The position numbers and the translations under genes are program-made. The notes beneath the pieces are model-generated. The model was not told the origin of the DNA. It was given only the letters and a program-made list of their open reading frames with translations, and did no database searches. From Amphibalanus amphitrite (Eukaryota > Arthropoda > Thecostraca > Balanomorpha > Balanidae), in NCBI RefSeq assembly GCF_019059575.1, contig NW_024881712.1:682001-746000 (forward strand): DNA of 64,000 nt, read 5' to 3'. Every line of letters starts with the position of its first letter. Position 1 is the stretch's first letter. Shown here one piece after another: positions 1 through 11,559 of the stretch.

Positions 1-712
1 TATCCGTTCATGTGTGGTTACACTTCTGCTCTGTACTCTTGTAAGAAAAAGTAACCAGAATGGTAAAATAACAAAATGAGCCTTTATTCTTTACTCATGT
101 GTGATGGAAGTGCAGCTAAAAGCTGGGAACATGTGTGTTGATTGTCGTTTGGCATGAATGCATGCTAACTGAGCACTTGCATGCATGGCTCACATGCAAC
201 AAAGACTCCTTCCTGAAAAATTAGCTTACTTAAACTTGTGTCAATGTTTTGGAAAAAGAACTTTCCATATCTGCATATGGTACAATGGACCACCACAGGG
301 TAAGATGGACCACAGTGGTCCGTCTTGCCCCAAATCTAAATTCTGTCATTATCATGACGTATATGTCAAATAGCCCAGCATTGCAAAACCTTGCCTTTCC
401 TAAAGTGTGACTATAATTAAGTTTATAACTTTGTTCTTCACAGTTAAGTGCAAAATAGAAACTAATCATGCAAGAAAGGCGCCGTAATTGAATCACCCGT
501 AAACCTCTTATATTAGATCGGTTTGACGAAAAACAACATTTTTCTCAATAACTCAAAAGCTATGCATCCTAGCAGCATGAGCTCAAGGTGGTCATTGTTA
601 CGAAGGAAAGCAAACATAGTGAGTGCATAAAGCAGTAGATACCAGCAGCGGTTCAGCCGGGAGGGCTGGTGGTCCGTCTTGCCCCGCTGGGCCGTCTTAC
701 CCCACCTTCCCC
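1..712. mobile_element. Right part of a TA-flanked MITE (left end not seen)
   Basis: The segment ends in TTACCCCACCTTCCCC followed by TA at 713-714, which matches the ends of the complete TA-flanked MITEs further along (for example 13566-14742). The family phrase GTCCGTCTTGCCCC occurs near 320 and again near 671, and TAAGATGGACC near 302, so the terminal motif is echoed inside the element. No left terminus was found, so the element probably starts outside the window. The short open frames here carry no recognisable domain. Confidence 0.4.
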
Positions 713-1045
713 TACAGATAAACGTCCTCCGCGAAAATGTATATTTTGAGGGTTAAACGTTTGTCTTAGGTCAAATCTGAGATAATTAATCAGAAAGAGC
801 ATAAAAAGAGCTATCGAATGCGCTTTGCTGCGGCGCTGTAGCTCAATCTCTTTCTGAATACTGACTTCTGTGCCGTTTTGTCGAGAAAAAAAATGTCAGA
901 TGGGCGAGATTTGATTTTCGGTTTTCTCTGGGGACCTGACCTTCGACCAGTTTGACCTAACCTTAAAAATGATCTAAGTAGTTTTGTAATAGTTTTTGAC
1001 GCTCTTCCGAACGCCGCCTACTGCGTGTCTCCACGTGGCCCACAA
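713..1045. other. Non-coding stretch, no gene seen
   Basis: No coding region or RNA gene was recognised. The part near 940-965 has TGACCT motifs and wording typical of the internal sequence of the TTAA elements found elsewhere, so this is probably an old relic of one. Confidence 0.4.
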
Positions 1046-2290
1046 GCTGAGTTAGAAGTGGGTGTTCAAACACCCCCAGCAGGTTCAATTAAAAAAAACG
1101 CGTACGCTGGGGACGGCACCGCACTGCTAGGCGGGGGCAGCATCGCAATAATGGGCGGCACTGCGCTGAGGGGCACCACTTTCATTGTACGGTGGAGGGG
1201 TGGCGGCGTCCCATTGAGGGGCGGTATTGCAACGAGGGGTGGGCGGTGGCACAAACCAGGCTGCCTCATAAGAAATGCTTGGCAAATCCTAGCCCAGCTC
1301 GGCAACCCCTGGCTGCTGCATCTTGAAAAGGGCATTTGGTGTTGATGAAAAAGCCCCATTGTCAAATAATTACCTAGCGCCAGTGGTTTCGGGGGGGGGG
1401 GGGGGGCGCTATTGATCTTGAATGAGGCGGGGCGACTGAAGTCTCCATTCAGATGGGCGTCCGTGACTACTGGAGGGCGCCAACGACCTCGGAGATAGGG
1501 CGAATGACATCTTAAGAAGGGCACCGGGTGCTCTAGATGGGTGCGATACTTGGATGGGGTCACTGCTGCCTTCAGTAGGGCGTCGGACGCTCTGGAGGGG
1601 CGCCATTGATCTCGGATGGTCCGACTGTTATTTTCAGAGGAGCATCAGTGGTTTCAGAGGGGCGCCATTGATCTAGGATGGGCCGACTGAAGTCCCGGTT
1701 CAGGTGGGCGCCAATAGCTCTTGAGGGGCGTCAGCGACCTCGGATTGATGGTGCGACTGTGATGTTTAGAAGGGCGTTGAAGGCGCCATTGGGCATGGAT
1801 GGGGCCACTGTTGCCTTCAGCAGGGCGCCGGACGCTCTTGATTGGCGCCTTGAGCTTGTGTGGGGCGACTGTAGTCTCAAGGGGCGTTGTCTTGGATTGG
1901 GCGAATGTGAGTCTCAGAGGGGCGCCGGGTGGTCTAGAGGGGCGCCATCAACCTTTAATGGGGCGACTGCTCCGTTCAGGTGGGTGTCAGCGACTCTACA
2001 GGGGCGGCATCGACCCTGGGGGTTCGGAATTTCTGGTTTCCGGAGGGGCGCCCTTAAACATTGGGGGGCTCCCGGCTCAGGTCCTATTTCGGGGTGCCCT
2101 GGAGAACATTGGGGTGTCCAGGCACCCCCAAAGAGATATTGAGTTCGATCCCTGTCTGCACATCACTTTTTAATTCATGTTCCCTCTGTAAAACGGCATC
2201 AGCCTATTCGGCGCTAATTGGGGCGCCATCTGGGCGGCTGGGCGGAAAGGGGGGCCATGGCCCCCATGGCCCCCCCTGTATACGCCACTG
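1046..2290. mobile_element. hAT-type element, right portion with minisatellite body
   Basis: The right end is GGGGGGGCC-like sequence running into CTGTATACGCCACTG at 2290. Its reverse complement starts CAGTGGCGTATACAGGGGGG, a terminus typical of hAT elements. The sequence directly after it (2291 on) is in-frame Gypsy pol, so the element appears to have inserted into that retrotransposon. No matching left terminus was found. The body is a GC-rich minisatellite. Confidence 0.5.
1100..2140. repeat. GC-rich minisatellite based on GGGCGCC
   Basis: Diverged tandem units alternate the phrases GGGGCGCCATTGATCTCGGA and GGGCGACTGTNGTCTTCAG, with a composite period of very roughly 50 bp. Long open frames on both strands here (for example 1066-1563 minus and 1678-2142 plus) come from the repeat and its lack of stops. 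They show no domain. Confidence 0.7.
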
Positions 2291-3762
2291 CCACTGACCT
2301 ACGATCTTTCCTAGGTCTCGCCAATCAACTCGGCCATTTTTCGCCGGACATCGCCGGAGCCGCTGAGCCGCTCCGTGACCTGCCCGAGCCGCACCTGGCT
2401 TTGGACTGCACAGCACGACCAGGCCTTCAGCAGCGTCAAAGAGAAGCTGGTGGCCCCGCCGGTCCTGGCGTTCTACGACCCCGGCAAGCAGACAGCTCTG
2501 CAGACTGACGCGTCACGGCTTAACGGACTGGGCTATGCCCTCATGCAGCTGCACGGCACGAACTGGAAGCTCGTCCAGTGCGGTTCGCGCTCCCTCACGT
2601 CCTGCGAGACAAGATACGCCGTCATCGAGCTGGAGATGTCGGCCGTCATGTGGGCGGTCAAGAAGTGCCGGCCATTCCTCGCCGGCCGCCCGTTCGTGGT
2701 AGTCACTGATCACCGGCCGCTGGTAGCGATCCTCAATCACAAGTCACTCCCGGAGATTGAGAACCCGAGGCTCCAGCGGCTCCGAATGAAGCTCCTGGAC
2801 TACCAGTTCACCACCTCATGGCGGCCCGGCCGGCAGATGGTCATCCCGGACGCCCTGTCACGTGCCCCGGTGGACGCGCCGGCCGCGGAAGACGAGGACG
2901 ACAGCGCGGAGATCGGACCCCAGATCCGCTGTATGCTGGTCCGGTCACTGGCCGAGACCGAGCCGGACGGCACTCGCGTCTCCCCGGTGGAAGATGCCAT
3001 GCTAATTGCTAACGCAGCTCCGAGACGCCGCCCGCACCGACACGGAGTACCAGGCGCTGTGTGCGGTGGTTCAGGACGGCTTCCCGAACGAGAGGGCAGA
3101 TCTGGCCCCCCACCTGAGGCCCTACGCCTACTCGTGTGCAGGCCCCGTCTGGTCATCCCCAGCCGCCTGCGACGGGAGGTGCTATCCCATTCCCGTCTGC
3201 ACGACAGTCACCAGGGCATCATCCGAACCCAGCGGCGCGCTCGTCAAACGGTGTACTGGCCGGGGATCGACAGAGACGTGACCAACAGTGTGGCCAAATT
3301 GGTGATGTTGCGGGGAAAGTCACCCCCCATGAAAAGTATAATGACATCCTCAGAAATTTTAAAATTACATCATCACAACGTTTTTGTTGTGAAAGCATAC
3401 CTAGTGTAGGAATAAAGACTAAAAATTTTATGTTCCATTGTACGATTCGTACCGTCATACTCGTACTGTCGCGCTTGCAATGTTTTTTTTTTTACATCTT
3501 TGATGACAATATTTGATTTTTTTTTACTTTCCACCAGAGCTTGACGTCAGGTATAGTTTTTCCACATAACTTGTAAAAACTGCACCTAAAATGACACTGA
3601 AGACGAGTTTTTTGAAAATAGTGACATCCTTATACGACTTTTTTATACATCCTCCCCCTAACGCTAAACCAATTTGGCCACACTCAACACTGGTGACCAA
3701 TGTCGTCCAGTCGTGCGCGTCCTGTCGCACCTACCTGCCCAGCCGTCAGCGCGAACCGATGA
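2291..3762 (+). pseudogene. Ty3/Gypsy retrotransposon pol fragment (RT end, RNase H, integrase zinc finger)
   Basis: The order is the end of the reverse transcriptase connection region (FLGLANQLG motif near 2310), then RNase H with its acidic residues visible in TDAS (about 2510), IELEMSA (about 2625) and VTDHRPL (about 2705), then the LTR-retrotransposon integrase zinc finger. The two zinc-finger histidines lie near 3200-3210. The CxxC cysteines lie on the other side of an insert, near 3714-3725. There are at least three frameshifts (about 2385, 3000 and 3125), and a hAT MITE sits at 3286-3692. The rest of the integrase, gag, protease and both LTRs are absent. This is a dead 5'- and 3'-truncated copy. 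Confidence 0.88.
3286..3692. mobile_element. hAT-type MITE inside the Gypsy integrase
   Basis: The 407-bp element begins CAGTGTGGCCAAATTGG and ends CCAATTTGGCCACACTCAACACTG. The ends are inverted repeats apart from a 7-bp gap on the left. It is flanked by perfect 8-bp direct repeats GTGACCAA (3278-3285 and 3693-3700). The CAGTG start and 8-bp target duplication are the marks of hAT transposition. Removing the element plus one repeat puts the Gypsy integrase zinc finger back in frame, an independent check of the boundaries. It has no coding capacity. Confidence 0.88.
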
Positions 3763-3802
3763 GCAAGTTTTAAAACTTGGCAGAAAGCTCGTTAGAGTAC
3801 TT

Positions 3803-3876
3803 GGTCTGTATAGCTCAGAGGTAGAGCATTGGAGCGCTAATCCAAAGGCCCGGGGTTCGAATTCCCGTACAGCCCA
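3803..3876 (+). tRNA. tRNA gene or tRNA-like element, anticodon by position GCT
   Basis: A cloverleaf can be drawn: an acceptor stem of 7-8 pairs with one mismatch, D stem GCTC/GAGC, anticodon stem TTGGA/TCCAA with a 7-nt loop, a 5-nt variable loop and T arm CGGGG/TCCCG. Box A (TAGCTCAGAGG) and box B (GGTTCGAATTC) are present. The loop reads GCGCTAA, which gives GCT at the anticodon position (serine). However, base 33 is C instead of the near-universal T, and the long variable arm of serine tRNAs is missing. There is no TTTT terminator close by. An imperfect inverted repeat around GCTCGTTA/TAACGAGC flanks the gene (about 3788 and 3884). It may be a decayed gene or part of a small mobile unit. 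Confidence 0.5.
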
Positions 3877-4074
3877 AATCTTTAACGAGCTTGCAAAAGA
3901 TGACTGATGTCATCACTGTCAACCGTGGAAGCCGTATGGCTACCCATCTGGAGTACGAAAAACATCATCTCACGCCGATTTTGGATGTTATTTGGATGTT
4001 TTGATCGCTGGATGCTCCGGTTTTGGATGTTGCGTCTCTTGGATGCTGCGCTCTTGGATGCTTTAATAGTCCCC

Positions 4075-4427
4075 CGAGTGCTGTTCACGGGCACCTGCGG
4101 TAGCTGCGGTAGCTGCGGCTCGGCGGTCAGCCGGGTAATGACGTCACAGAAAGTGGGGATGGGGCGGTTGGTGTGACGTCATACGGCTGCGGCCGGCTGC
4201 GGTCGCCTGCGTCTCCTGCGGTCGAAACGATCCGACCGCAGCGGCCGCAGGAACCATTTGTCATGCAAAGTGGCGCGGCAGTTGCGCATTCGTGTAACTT
4301 GGGCGGAAAATTGACACGGCCGCCTCAGACGAACGCGTGATGACGTCCGCACAAGTGGGCGGGACTTATAGCCTGCGATCTACCGCAGCTACCGCAGTTA
4401 CCGCAGGTGTCCGTGAACAGCACTCCG
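4075..4427. mobile_element. Short MITE with about 45-bp inverted repeats
   Basis: The left end reads CGAGTGCTGTTCACGGGCAC and continues into CTGCGGTAGCTGCGGTAG. The right end is its near-perfect inverse. The CTGCGGTAG motif is repeated within the arms. The target duplication is not clear, so the superfamily is undecided. GTTCAC-rich ends are compatible with PIF/Harbinger. Confidence 0.62.
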
Positions 4428-4930
4428 ATTCGGCGCTGCGGTATCTGAATGACACGTGCTGACACTGACACGTGGGGTATGCCAAAGGAAGGAGAGAGTA
4501 GGTAAGTAGGTGACAGAATAGATGATATTTGTGATTGTTACTATCCAAATGATTAGCCAATTTATTACTGACTTGTTACATTACTGATTTAACCATTTAT
4601 TTGCTTTATTTCTCAAAATTTTGGCTGTGATATTCAGTGCTTTATTGTCAGGTGAATGAGCGTGATCATCATATTTATATTTGTTTATGTCAATTATCGT
4701 TTTTACGGACTGATTGTTATTTATGTGTATTTTTCAGTTATTACGTGCATCAAAGAGGCGACAATAGATACCTAAGTCCTATCAAACGAATCTTTTGCCT
4801 GCCGTAACAGTATTAATCTCTCCAGTTATGGCACAATGAATTTCTGTCTGGCCCAATTAGACAAAGCCGTAACCAGGGTTTCTATCCAGTGTAGTTATTT
4901 GCTTGAAATTTGAGGTGTGTTTTTAACATA
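4428..4930. other. AT-rich spacer, nothing recognised
   Basis: No gene, repeat or element end was recognised here. The base composition is clearly more AT-rich than the neighbouring elements. Confidence 0.5.
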
Positions 4931-4938
4931 CAGTGTAC

Positions 4939-5090
4939 CAGTAGCGGCGGAACACCTTCAATTAAGGGGGGCCCTGCCGACTTGGTCCCATTCTTTCCAT
5001 GCAACGCCCAAAGGGCTAATGTTAAAATGCCCAAATCAAAGGGGGGCACGGTGCCCCGGTGCCCTCCCTGTTCCGCCGCCTATCACTATG
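4939..5090. mobile_element. Small hAT-type MITE (GGCGGCGGAAC ends)
   Basis: The 152-bp unit starts CAGTAGCGGCGGAAC and ends GTTCCGCCGCCTATCACTATG-like sequence. It is flanked by CAGTGTAC (4931-4938) and CAGTGTAG (5091-5098), an 8-bp duplication with one mismatch. The same family is nested at 25143-25294 and 31651-31799, and its ends bound the 4-kb insertion in QTRT1 intron 1. Confidence 0.65.
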
Positions 5091-5105
5091 CAGTGTAGGT
5101 ACCTA

Positions 5106-6031
5106 CCGTAAACCGGGGTGACAATGATACCCGGGGTGACTTTGATCATAGACCAATTTTGGGCCTCAAATGAGCAATTAGCTGCTGTGAACTGCATTTT
5201 CTATGCCAATAGTTAAATAAAGCAATGAAGCATTATATCAGACACTTTGGGTCCCAGTTAGAATAATCATGTTCATGTCACAGCTTGTTTTTTTGTTGTC
5301 ATTGGCATGAAGTATAAATTCGCTAGCATCTCCAGCAAAAATAATGGTAAAGATGAGAAAGACCCAGATAAAGAAAGAGAAAGGAAAGGCTTAGATACTG
5401 ATGATGGAGGATGAGCATTGAGCTGCTCTATCTCAGTGGTAATTGGAGCGTCAATGGGAAGTGAAAAAGAAAATCAGCTGGGAGGGGCATGAATAGTGTG
5501 GCAAGTGGTCCCACAGCCACCAGCAGACAAAGTGTGATGTAGAACAGGTAGCCTGTGGCTTAGGACATCTGTGACAGTTACTTAATCTTGAAGTCAGAGG
5601 TTAAAGTAGCTAATTTTGCTGCTTATAGCTCTGTAATGTCAGTTTAGACCCAGAGCATGCAACTTTATTTTAATACCTCAATGATTCATATTTTTACTGT
5701 AAAATGTGTGAGTTTTTGTCAAGCAAAGCCTTTGATTTTATTCAAAACATGTAATTTTATCACACAAGCCCCTTCTGAGGGCTCCTATGGCACACATAAG
5801 GTGATTTTAATGTAGTGATCATAGTCATCCCGACGTCTGGGTGAGAATGATCAATTTTTTGGTAAAAAAATAAAATATTTATGATAAATTTCAAGGCATT
5901 TATTGTACTCAGTTAGATAGAGAATTGTTCAATTGGTATGATGAAACAGTTTCCAGAGTGAAATCTCAAGTGATATACAAGATATTGTACCAAACTGGTC
6001 AAAAGTGATACAAAGTCACCCCAGTTTACGG
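5106..6031. mobile_element. TA-flanked MITE (CCGTAAAC ends)
   Basis: The inverted ends are CCGTAAACCGGGGTGAC on the left and, reversed, CCGTAAACTGGGGTGAC on the right. TA stands on each side (5104-5105, 6032-6033), which fits Tc1/mariner-type transposition. The phrase GGGGTGAC is repeated inside the left end. The 926-bp body is AT-rich and non-coding. Confidence 0.82.
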
Positions 6032-6779
6032 TACCCATGATTGATCCTGCTTTGTTATGTTGTAGTCGCTAACTGTAACACATGACTAACATGCACTGGC
6101 GGATCCAGGCTTGCGTTTTTTTTTGGGGGGGGGGCAACTCATGCAGGAGCCAAACCTAGGGTACCCCCAAATCCTGTTTTCTCATCAGATTTAGGCCACT
6201 TATTTTTCGTCACAGCCCTGACACTGAATATTTTTTTCTTAACTAAAAAGAAAAATGTATAAATGGTAGCCCACCCGACCCATGCCTTTATATTACTTTG
6301 TAAACGCTTACCATTGCTTTTGTCGACCAGTTAACCTGCTTCGAGTCAGTGCTTGGGTCCCTTTGCGGGCCGGGAGGTGGTAAAACACCCCCTGTCTAAC
6401 TCGGCTCCTGGGCCACACACTGATTGAACTATGTTTCATTATCGTTTGGGGGAGGGGGCAAACGGGCCACTTTAGGCCTCTGGGAAGGGGGCATGGCCCT
6501 AAATGCCCCCTCCCTGGATCCACCAGTGCAAGGACCATTGGAGCTGCAGTTGGGTACCTCAGACGTCAGGGTACGCCCTCAGATGTATAGGACTCGCATG
6601 GAGACCTCTTATGCTATAGTGGACTGTAAGGACCCAAAGGAGCCTGTCTAGGGCTCCCGGAGATAGACGTGGGCCCTCAGGAGCCCGCTAGAGCCCCCAA
6701 TGAGGGATAAGTGAGGGATACCAAGTGCCTGCAATTGCATATTGCATAAGCCATAACGCCTTTACAAATAAATATAGGG

Positions 6780-7575
6780 TAGACCGGGGCAAGTCGCCCC
6801 GCCGAGGTAAAACGCCTCACCGATGTTTCTCGGAACTGGCAGGGTTCTGGGGAAACATCATCCCTTCTATAAAACGTGCACTATACCTATGATCATTATA
6901 TGAGCAGACTGGAAAGAAATTGTGATGACTCTTTCGGGAGATATAGCCAAAAATGTGTTTTTTGAGTGATTTTTATGTTTTGTTGTCAGATTATGAATCA
7001 TGGCGTTCTTTTATGGTCCACATTAGGTTAACGACTTTTATGTTTTTTGAACAACTATTGTCTAACGCTTATCATGCCGGGTTGGTTCGTGTGAAATTAT
7101 GTCTTACTGGAGTGCAAGGCGTTGTTCTCTGACCGAACTACGTGATGGGGTAAAACGCCCCAGTAGGTCGCGGGGCAAAAAGCCCCTGGGGCGTTTTGCC
7201 TCTTGTGTTGTTGGGGCTACCCACTTTCTAATGTTCGGTAGCTGGCGAATAGTAAGTTTCTGTGCCTTTATGTGTATTTTTCTCAGCAACTGGATGGCAA
7301 AGGAAGTATTTTGTTAGCATTTGCATTGCAATAATTTATTATTTGGTCTTATGAGGTAGGTGAAAAACCTGCTCATACAACAGTGTCATATGCTGAGCAC
7401 CTGACAGGATGGAATGTGCTAACTTCAGTGCCGTGCCTCCAGAGGTCTAACGGACCTCTCACATAAGATTTAGCCAACTACCATGTTAAATCTTTAATCT
7501 AAGGTATGGGGCTACTTGTCCCAGGCCGTGGGGCGTTTTGCCCTGGGGTTGGGGCAAAATGCCCCATTTGCAGTT
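6780..7575. repeat. TA-type MITE-like stretch rich in GGGGC(A)AAA phrases
   Basis: It starts with TAGACCGGGGCAAGTCGCCCC and holds many variants of GGGGTAAAACGCCCC and GGGGCAAAAAGCCCC on both strands (near 7147, 7171 and 7530-7570). This is the internal-echo style of the TA-flanked MITEs. Clean termini were not found, so the limits are approximate. Confidence 0.4.
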
Positions 7576-7796
7576 GCTTCACAAATCACTTCCTAGCTTG
7601 GAGTCCGATCATAAGTGAATCAATTTGAGGGGTGCAATTTAAAGTAAAATGTCCAAAGAACGCATTGAGCACAAATTTAGCCTTTCAGGTGATGTGGGAC
7701 AGGATTTATGTAGCAAAATAAATTATCTGGGGCCCAGGCTACCCTATTATGTATCAGTGGCAGATCCAAGGGGGGCCACATGGGTCATGAACCCCT

Positions 7797-8163
7797 TGGT
7801 GCCCGGGGGCACCACAGGCCTGTCGGGGGCACCACCGGCCTAGCAGGGGCACCACCAGCCCGCCAGGGGCACCACAGGCCTAGCAAGGGCACCACGGGCC
7901 TGTGAGGGGCCCCACAGGCTTGTTAGGGGCACCCCAGGTCTGTCAGGGACACCAGAGACCTGCCAGGGGTGCCGCAGGCCTCGCAGGGGCACCCTGGGCC
8001 TGTCAGGGGTACCAGAGGCCTAGCAGGGGTATCACAGGCCTTACAGGGGCACCACCGGCCTTGCAGGGGCACCTTGGGCCTGTCAGGGGCACCACAGTCC
8101 TGTCAGGGCCTAGGGGCACCAGCGGCCTAGCAGGGGCACCACAGGCCTGCCAGGGGCGCCACT
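7797..8163. repeat. 21-bp minisatellite (GGGGCACCACAGGCCTG)
   Basis: Tandem diverged copies of GGGGCACCACAGGCCTGYCAG. Because the unit is 21 bp, the open frame across it (7902-8387) is a 7-residue repeat, which explains its length. It is interrupted by the 8172-11975 element and resumes at 11984. Confidence 0.82.
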
Positions 8164-8179
8164 GGTCTAGCGGTTACAG

Positions 8180-8620
8180 GACAATTTGCCGAACTGCATT
8201 TTGCCGAATGCTTATTCGCCGAATGTCAATATGTCGAATGCATTTTGCCGACGTGTCTTTTTGCCGACATGCCTTTTTGCCGACGTGCAATAAGTCGAAA
8301 ATGTCAATTTGCCGAAATGTCAATTTGCCGAAAAGTCAATTAGTCGAAATGTCGATTCGCCGAAATGCTAATTTGCCGAAATGCTAATTAGTCGAAATGT
8401 AAATTTGCCGAAATGTTAATTTGCCGAAATGTCAATTTGCCGAAATGTCAATTTGCCGAAAAGTCAATTAGTCGAAATGTCAATTCGCCGAAATGCTAAT
8501 TTGCCGAAATGCTAATTAGTCGAAATGTAAATTTGCCGAAGTGTCAATTAGTCGAAATGTCAATTTACCGAAAAGTCAATTAGTCGAAATGTCAATTTGC
8601 CGAAATGCCAATTAGCCGAA
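8180..8620. repeat. 16-bp subterminal satellite, left copy
   Basis: Tandem units of AATTTGCCGAAATGTC, with a common variant AATTAGTCGAAATG. It is the inverse of the block at 11560-11960 and forms the long arms of the 8172-11975 element. Confidence 0.85.
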
Positions 8621-8880
8621 ATTAACCTAACCTAACGTGACCCGTACGTATTAACTTTAGGACCGACTCGCTTTTCAAAGGTAAAGAAACCCACTTACAT
8701 GTCACCAAAGTATGAGAAAAACATAACCAAACCTTACCTAACCTGAACTACTGATTTTTGCCTACCCGTGGATAAGGAAGAAGATACTCACATGAATAGA
8801 TTGCAGACAATGATAAGTCAATTATTTTTAGGTTAAGTGGTTGTGCATCACGGCCTGAAGCCAGATACACAACAATTTAA

Positions 8881-9879
8881 CCCTCACCGGATCTATTGGT
8901 TTTCTACATACGAGCCGGCCGCTAGGTGGTAATTGCTGCTTTCGCCCCTGGTGGAGCTGGCGCGTCGCGGAAAAACGAGCGTGTGCGCCGTTACGAGCCG
9001 CAGAGATTGATACCCGATTTTAAGGTCCTACGCCAACCGGTGACCTCTGAGGTCAGGTCAAATGCCCCAAGGTACGGTTCAGTTTTTGGCGAATAATTTC
9101 GCCAAAAAGGGCCGCGATTTTGGCAGCATCGTGTTTGCCTTGCTTAGGCGCGTCAAATGATATAATTTTTGTTTGGGTCAGGTCAACTTAGGGTGTTGAC
9201 CTCAGGTCACGGTCAGGTCAGCACCCCAGGTCATGAAGTTGGTGGAAAGAGGTCATGTCGCATATCATTCGATTCGGCAGGTCTTCCTGAGTCCATTGGT
9301 GGCTTTCCCGACTCGCTAGCTCAATTTGATCGGGAGTTATTGACGAAAAACTAATATGACCTTGATGACGTCATAAATGACGTCACGCAAGGTCAACATT
9401 GCAAAAGTTACGCATCTTACCTTGCAAAGAAGGCGTCAACTCACGATTCTGTGTGCTTGAGATAGTTAGAGGTCGTTCCCGGCGCCATAATAGCAGTTTT
9501 CATTTTTCTTCTTGACTTATAATGGTGAGGTCACGAAAATGACCTGACCTCAAATAACCTTAAGGAAAATCTGAGATATACAAGCTGTGAGACTCGTAAT
9601 GGATATTAGGTCCTGCATGTTTCATTTCCCTGTGAAAGCTCCTCTGGCCGTGAGGGCGTTGCGTAGTTGCGACATCTGAAGACCGTGCAGAGGTTCACTT
9701 ATGACGTCATAGGTCGGTGACCTGACCTGACCCGAAAATGCGGTTGGTGTAAAAAGATCCGACTTGAATCAAAGGTCAGCTATGCCAAGTTTCAACTCTC
9801 TATCGCCAGCGTGTTCGGAGCTATCGCGAAAAAAAACCCTATGGGGGTGCGACACCCGCACCCCCTCGGCCGGCGAGAG
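8881..9879. mobile_element. TTAA-flanked non-autonomous element
   Basis: TTAA stands at 8877-8880 and 9880-9883. The ends CCCTCACCGG and, reversed, CTCTCGCCGG are imperfect inverted repeats. A GGGGGTGCGACACCCGCACCCCC-type hairpin sits by the right end. The inside carries TGACCT/AGGTCA motifs, the CTTGACTTATAATGG motif and GAGATATACAAG near 9570. This is the common plan of the TTAA families in this window. There is no coding region. Confidence 0.68.
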
Positions 9880-10193
9880 TTAACCTAAAAATATTTGACT
9901 TACCTTTGCCTGTAATCTCTCCTAAGGCATTGCCTTCGGCACTGCACTGCTTCGCCACAAGCAATTTGATGTTTATTTCCACATGATATTGGTGCTTTTA
10001 AACTTGCTTGTGCCATGAATAATTATTAGTTATGAAATCAGGAGGTCAAAGGATACCTATCATGTGATTTGCTTCTTACTTGGGGATTGCACCAAAAGTA
10101 AATTGGTGATCGGTCCTAAGTAAATAAACACCACCTAACCTAACCTAACCTAGGTTTGCAGATTGACATTTCGGCGAAGTTACATTTCAACTA

Positions 10194-11552
10194 CAGGGTG
10201 TCTCAAAAGTTCGTTCACAGGTACCAGCCATGCTTTTTTGTCAATAATTCTGAATCAACAAGAAATTAACAGTCGAAATTTTGCATGGGCATTGGTGACA
10301 ACCTTCCTCAAGCAGTCTTATTGTTTTCAAGTGCATTCGACCCTTCATGAGCTCACAAAAAGGGTTCACCTCTGACCATGGGTCAGGCACGAAAATGTAG
10401 GTTGCAAAGTCGGGTATGTTGTGAAACTCTCTGTTTCAGGAGTAATGGGAATGGTTAAGTCGGAAATGACACATGTCTAAGTGTCGGCGAGGATGAGTGC
10501 AACATGATGATCATCTCATAAAAAACGGTGGCTAAAATTTTTGAAGGACGAAACCATGCGAGACTAACGGCGTTTTGAACGACCCTCGCACGACAGCAGA
10601 CTCGTGTTCCGGAAAGCAGCTGAAAATGCGGTCATAACTATTGAAAACTGGCAAGAAGGTCACAGACAGAGGTTGCCCATTTTCAAAAAGTGCAGGTCAT
10701 CGTAAAATAAAGACAAATTATAATTTAAAATTGTTTATAATATCTATAACGCTAATTTTTGGGGATAATAACACAAAAATCGTCAATGCCAAGGACACCT
10801 GACCCTCCAAAAGTGTCAGTTATTGTAAAATTTTATGTAACGAAGTTTCAAGAGGCAGATCTGCAGCGAATAATTTTCTTTTAAACACAAAATCCCGATA
10901 AAACCACACGATGGACAGGTTTGGGCCGTTTACAAAGCAGAACATCTCCCGAGGAAAACACTCCGCAACCGAGCGAAGGTCTTGGCATGGGGAATGACGA
11001 GCGCTTGGAATTTGCAAAATTTGCACAATGTGTCTGAGAAACAGACGTCCGACACATTCTGCTACCATATGATGCGAAAAATTTACTCCTGGTACTTCCC
11101 GTTTGTTCAGGACCGGGGTCGTTTTGAAAAGGAAAATGGCGCTTGGGATGTCGGCGCCAGTCATTCATGAAGGAGTTAGCGCCAGAGAATGCCTACAAAA
11201 TACTCAAGAATGGTGTCGATGCAAGCTGTCGGCTTTCAGGGGAAATCATATGTTGCCGGGGAGCTAGTCAAAACTAAATCCGACGCAGAAACTGCAGGGG
11301 ATTCCCTTGCAAGAGCTTGAAAGCTGGTAACCTTTTATCAGCCTCCGGCAGCTGACGGAGCAACAAAAATCGGTATGGGCAAATATTTTTGGAGATACAG
11401 CAAAGGGGTTGGTTTCCAACCTTCTTAATCAGTTGTCAAAGCATGCATATTTGTCTAGTGTACACACAGACACCAAAACCTTATACTTTTGGCCGGTTCT
11501 TATATGCTTTATTGGCATGGGAAATGTGTGAACGAACTTTTGAGACACCCTG
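10194..11552. mobile_element. TA-flanked mariner-type element, decayed
   Basis: Perfect inverted ends CAGGGTGTCTCAAAAGTTCG are flanked by TA (10192-10193, 11553-11554). The CAGGGTGTC start is shared with the mariner-type element at 14962. At 1,359 bp it is about the length of an autonomous mariner, but no intact frame or convincing DDE motif could be read. It lies within the 16-bp satellite of the 8172-11975 element. Confidence 0.8.
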
Positions 11553-11559
11553 TAATTGA

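Noticed and set aside
1066-1563. 165-codon open frame on the minus strand and similar long frames up to 2142
   Set aside because: They lie in a GC-rich minisatellite where stops are rare and several frames are open at once. No domain is visible.
6094-6528. Short hAT MITE from CACTGGCGGATCC to GGATCCACCAGTG
   Set aside because: The flanks CTAACATG and CAAGGACC differ, while CTAACATG recurs at 12605, so the left end belongs to the larger element.
10130-10155. Telomere from CCTAACCTAACCTAACC
   Set aside because: Only a few units, internal, and flanked by transposon sequence. Taken only as weak support for an arthropod-type TTAGG motif.
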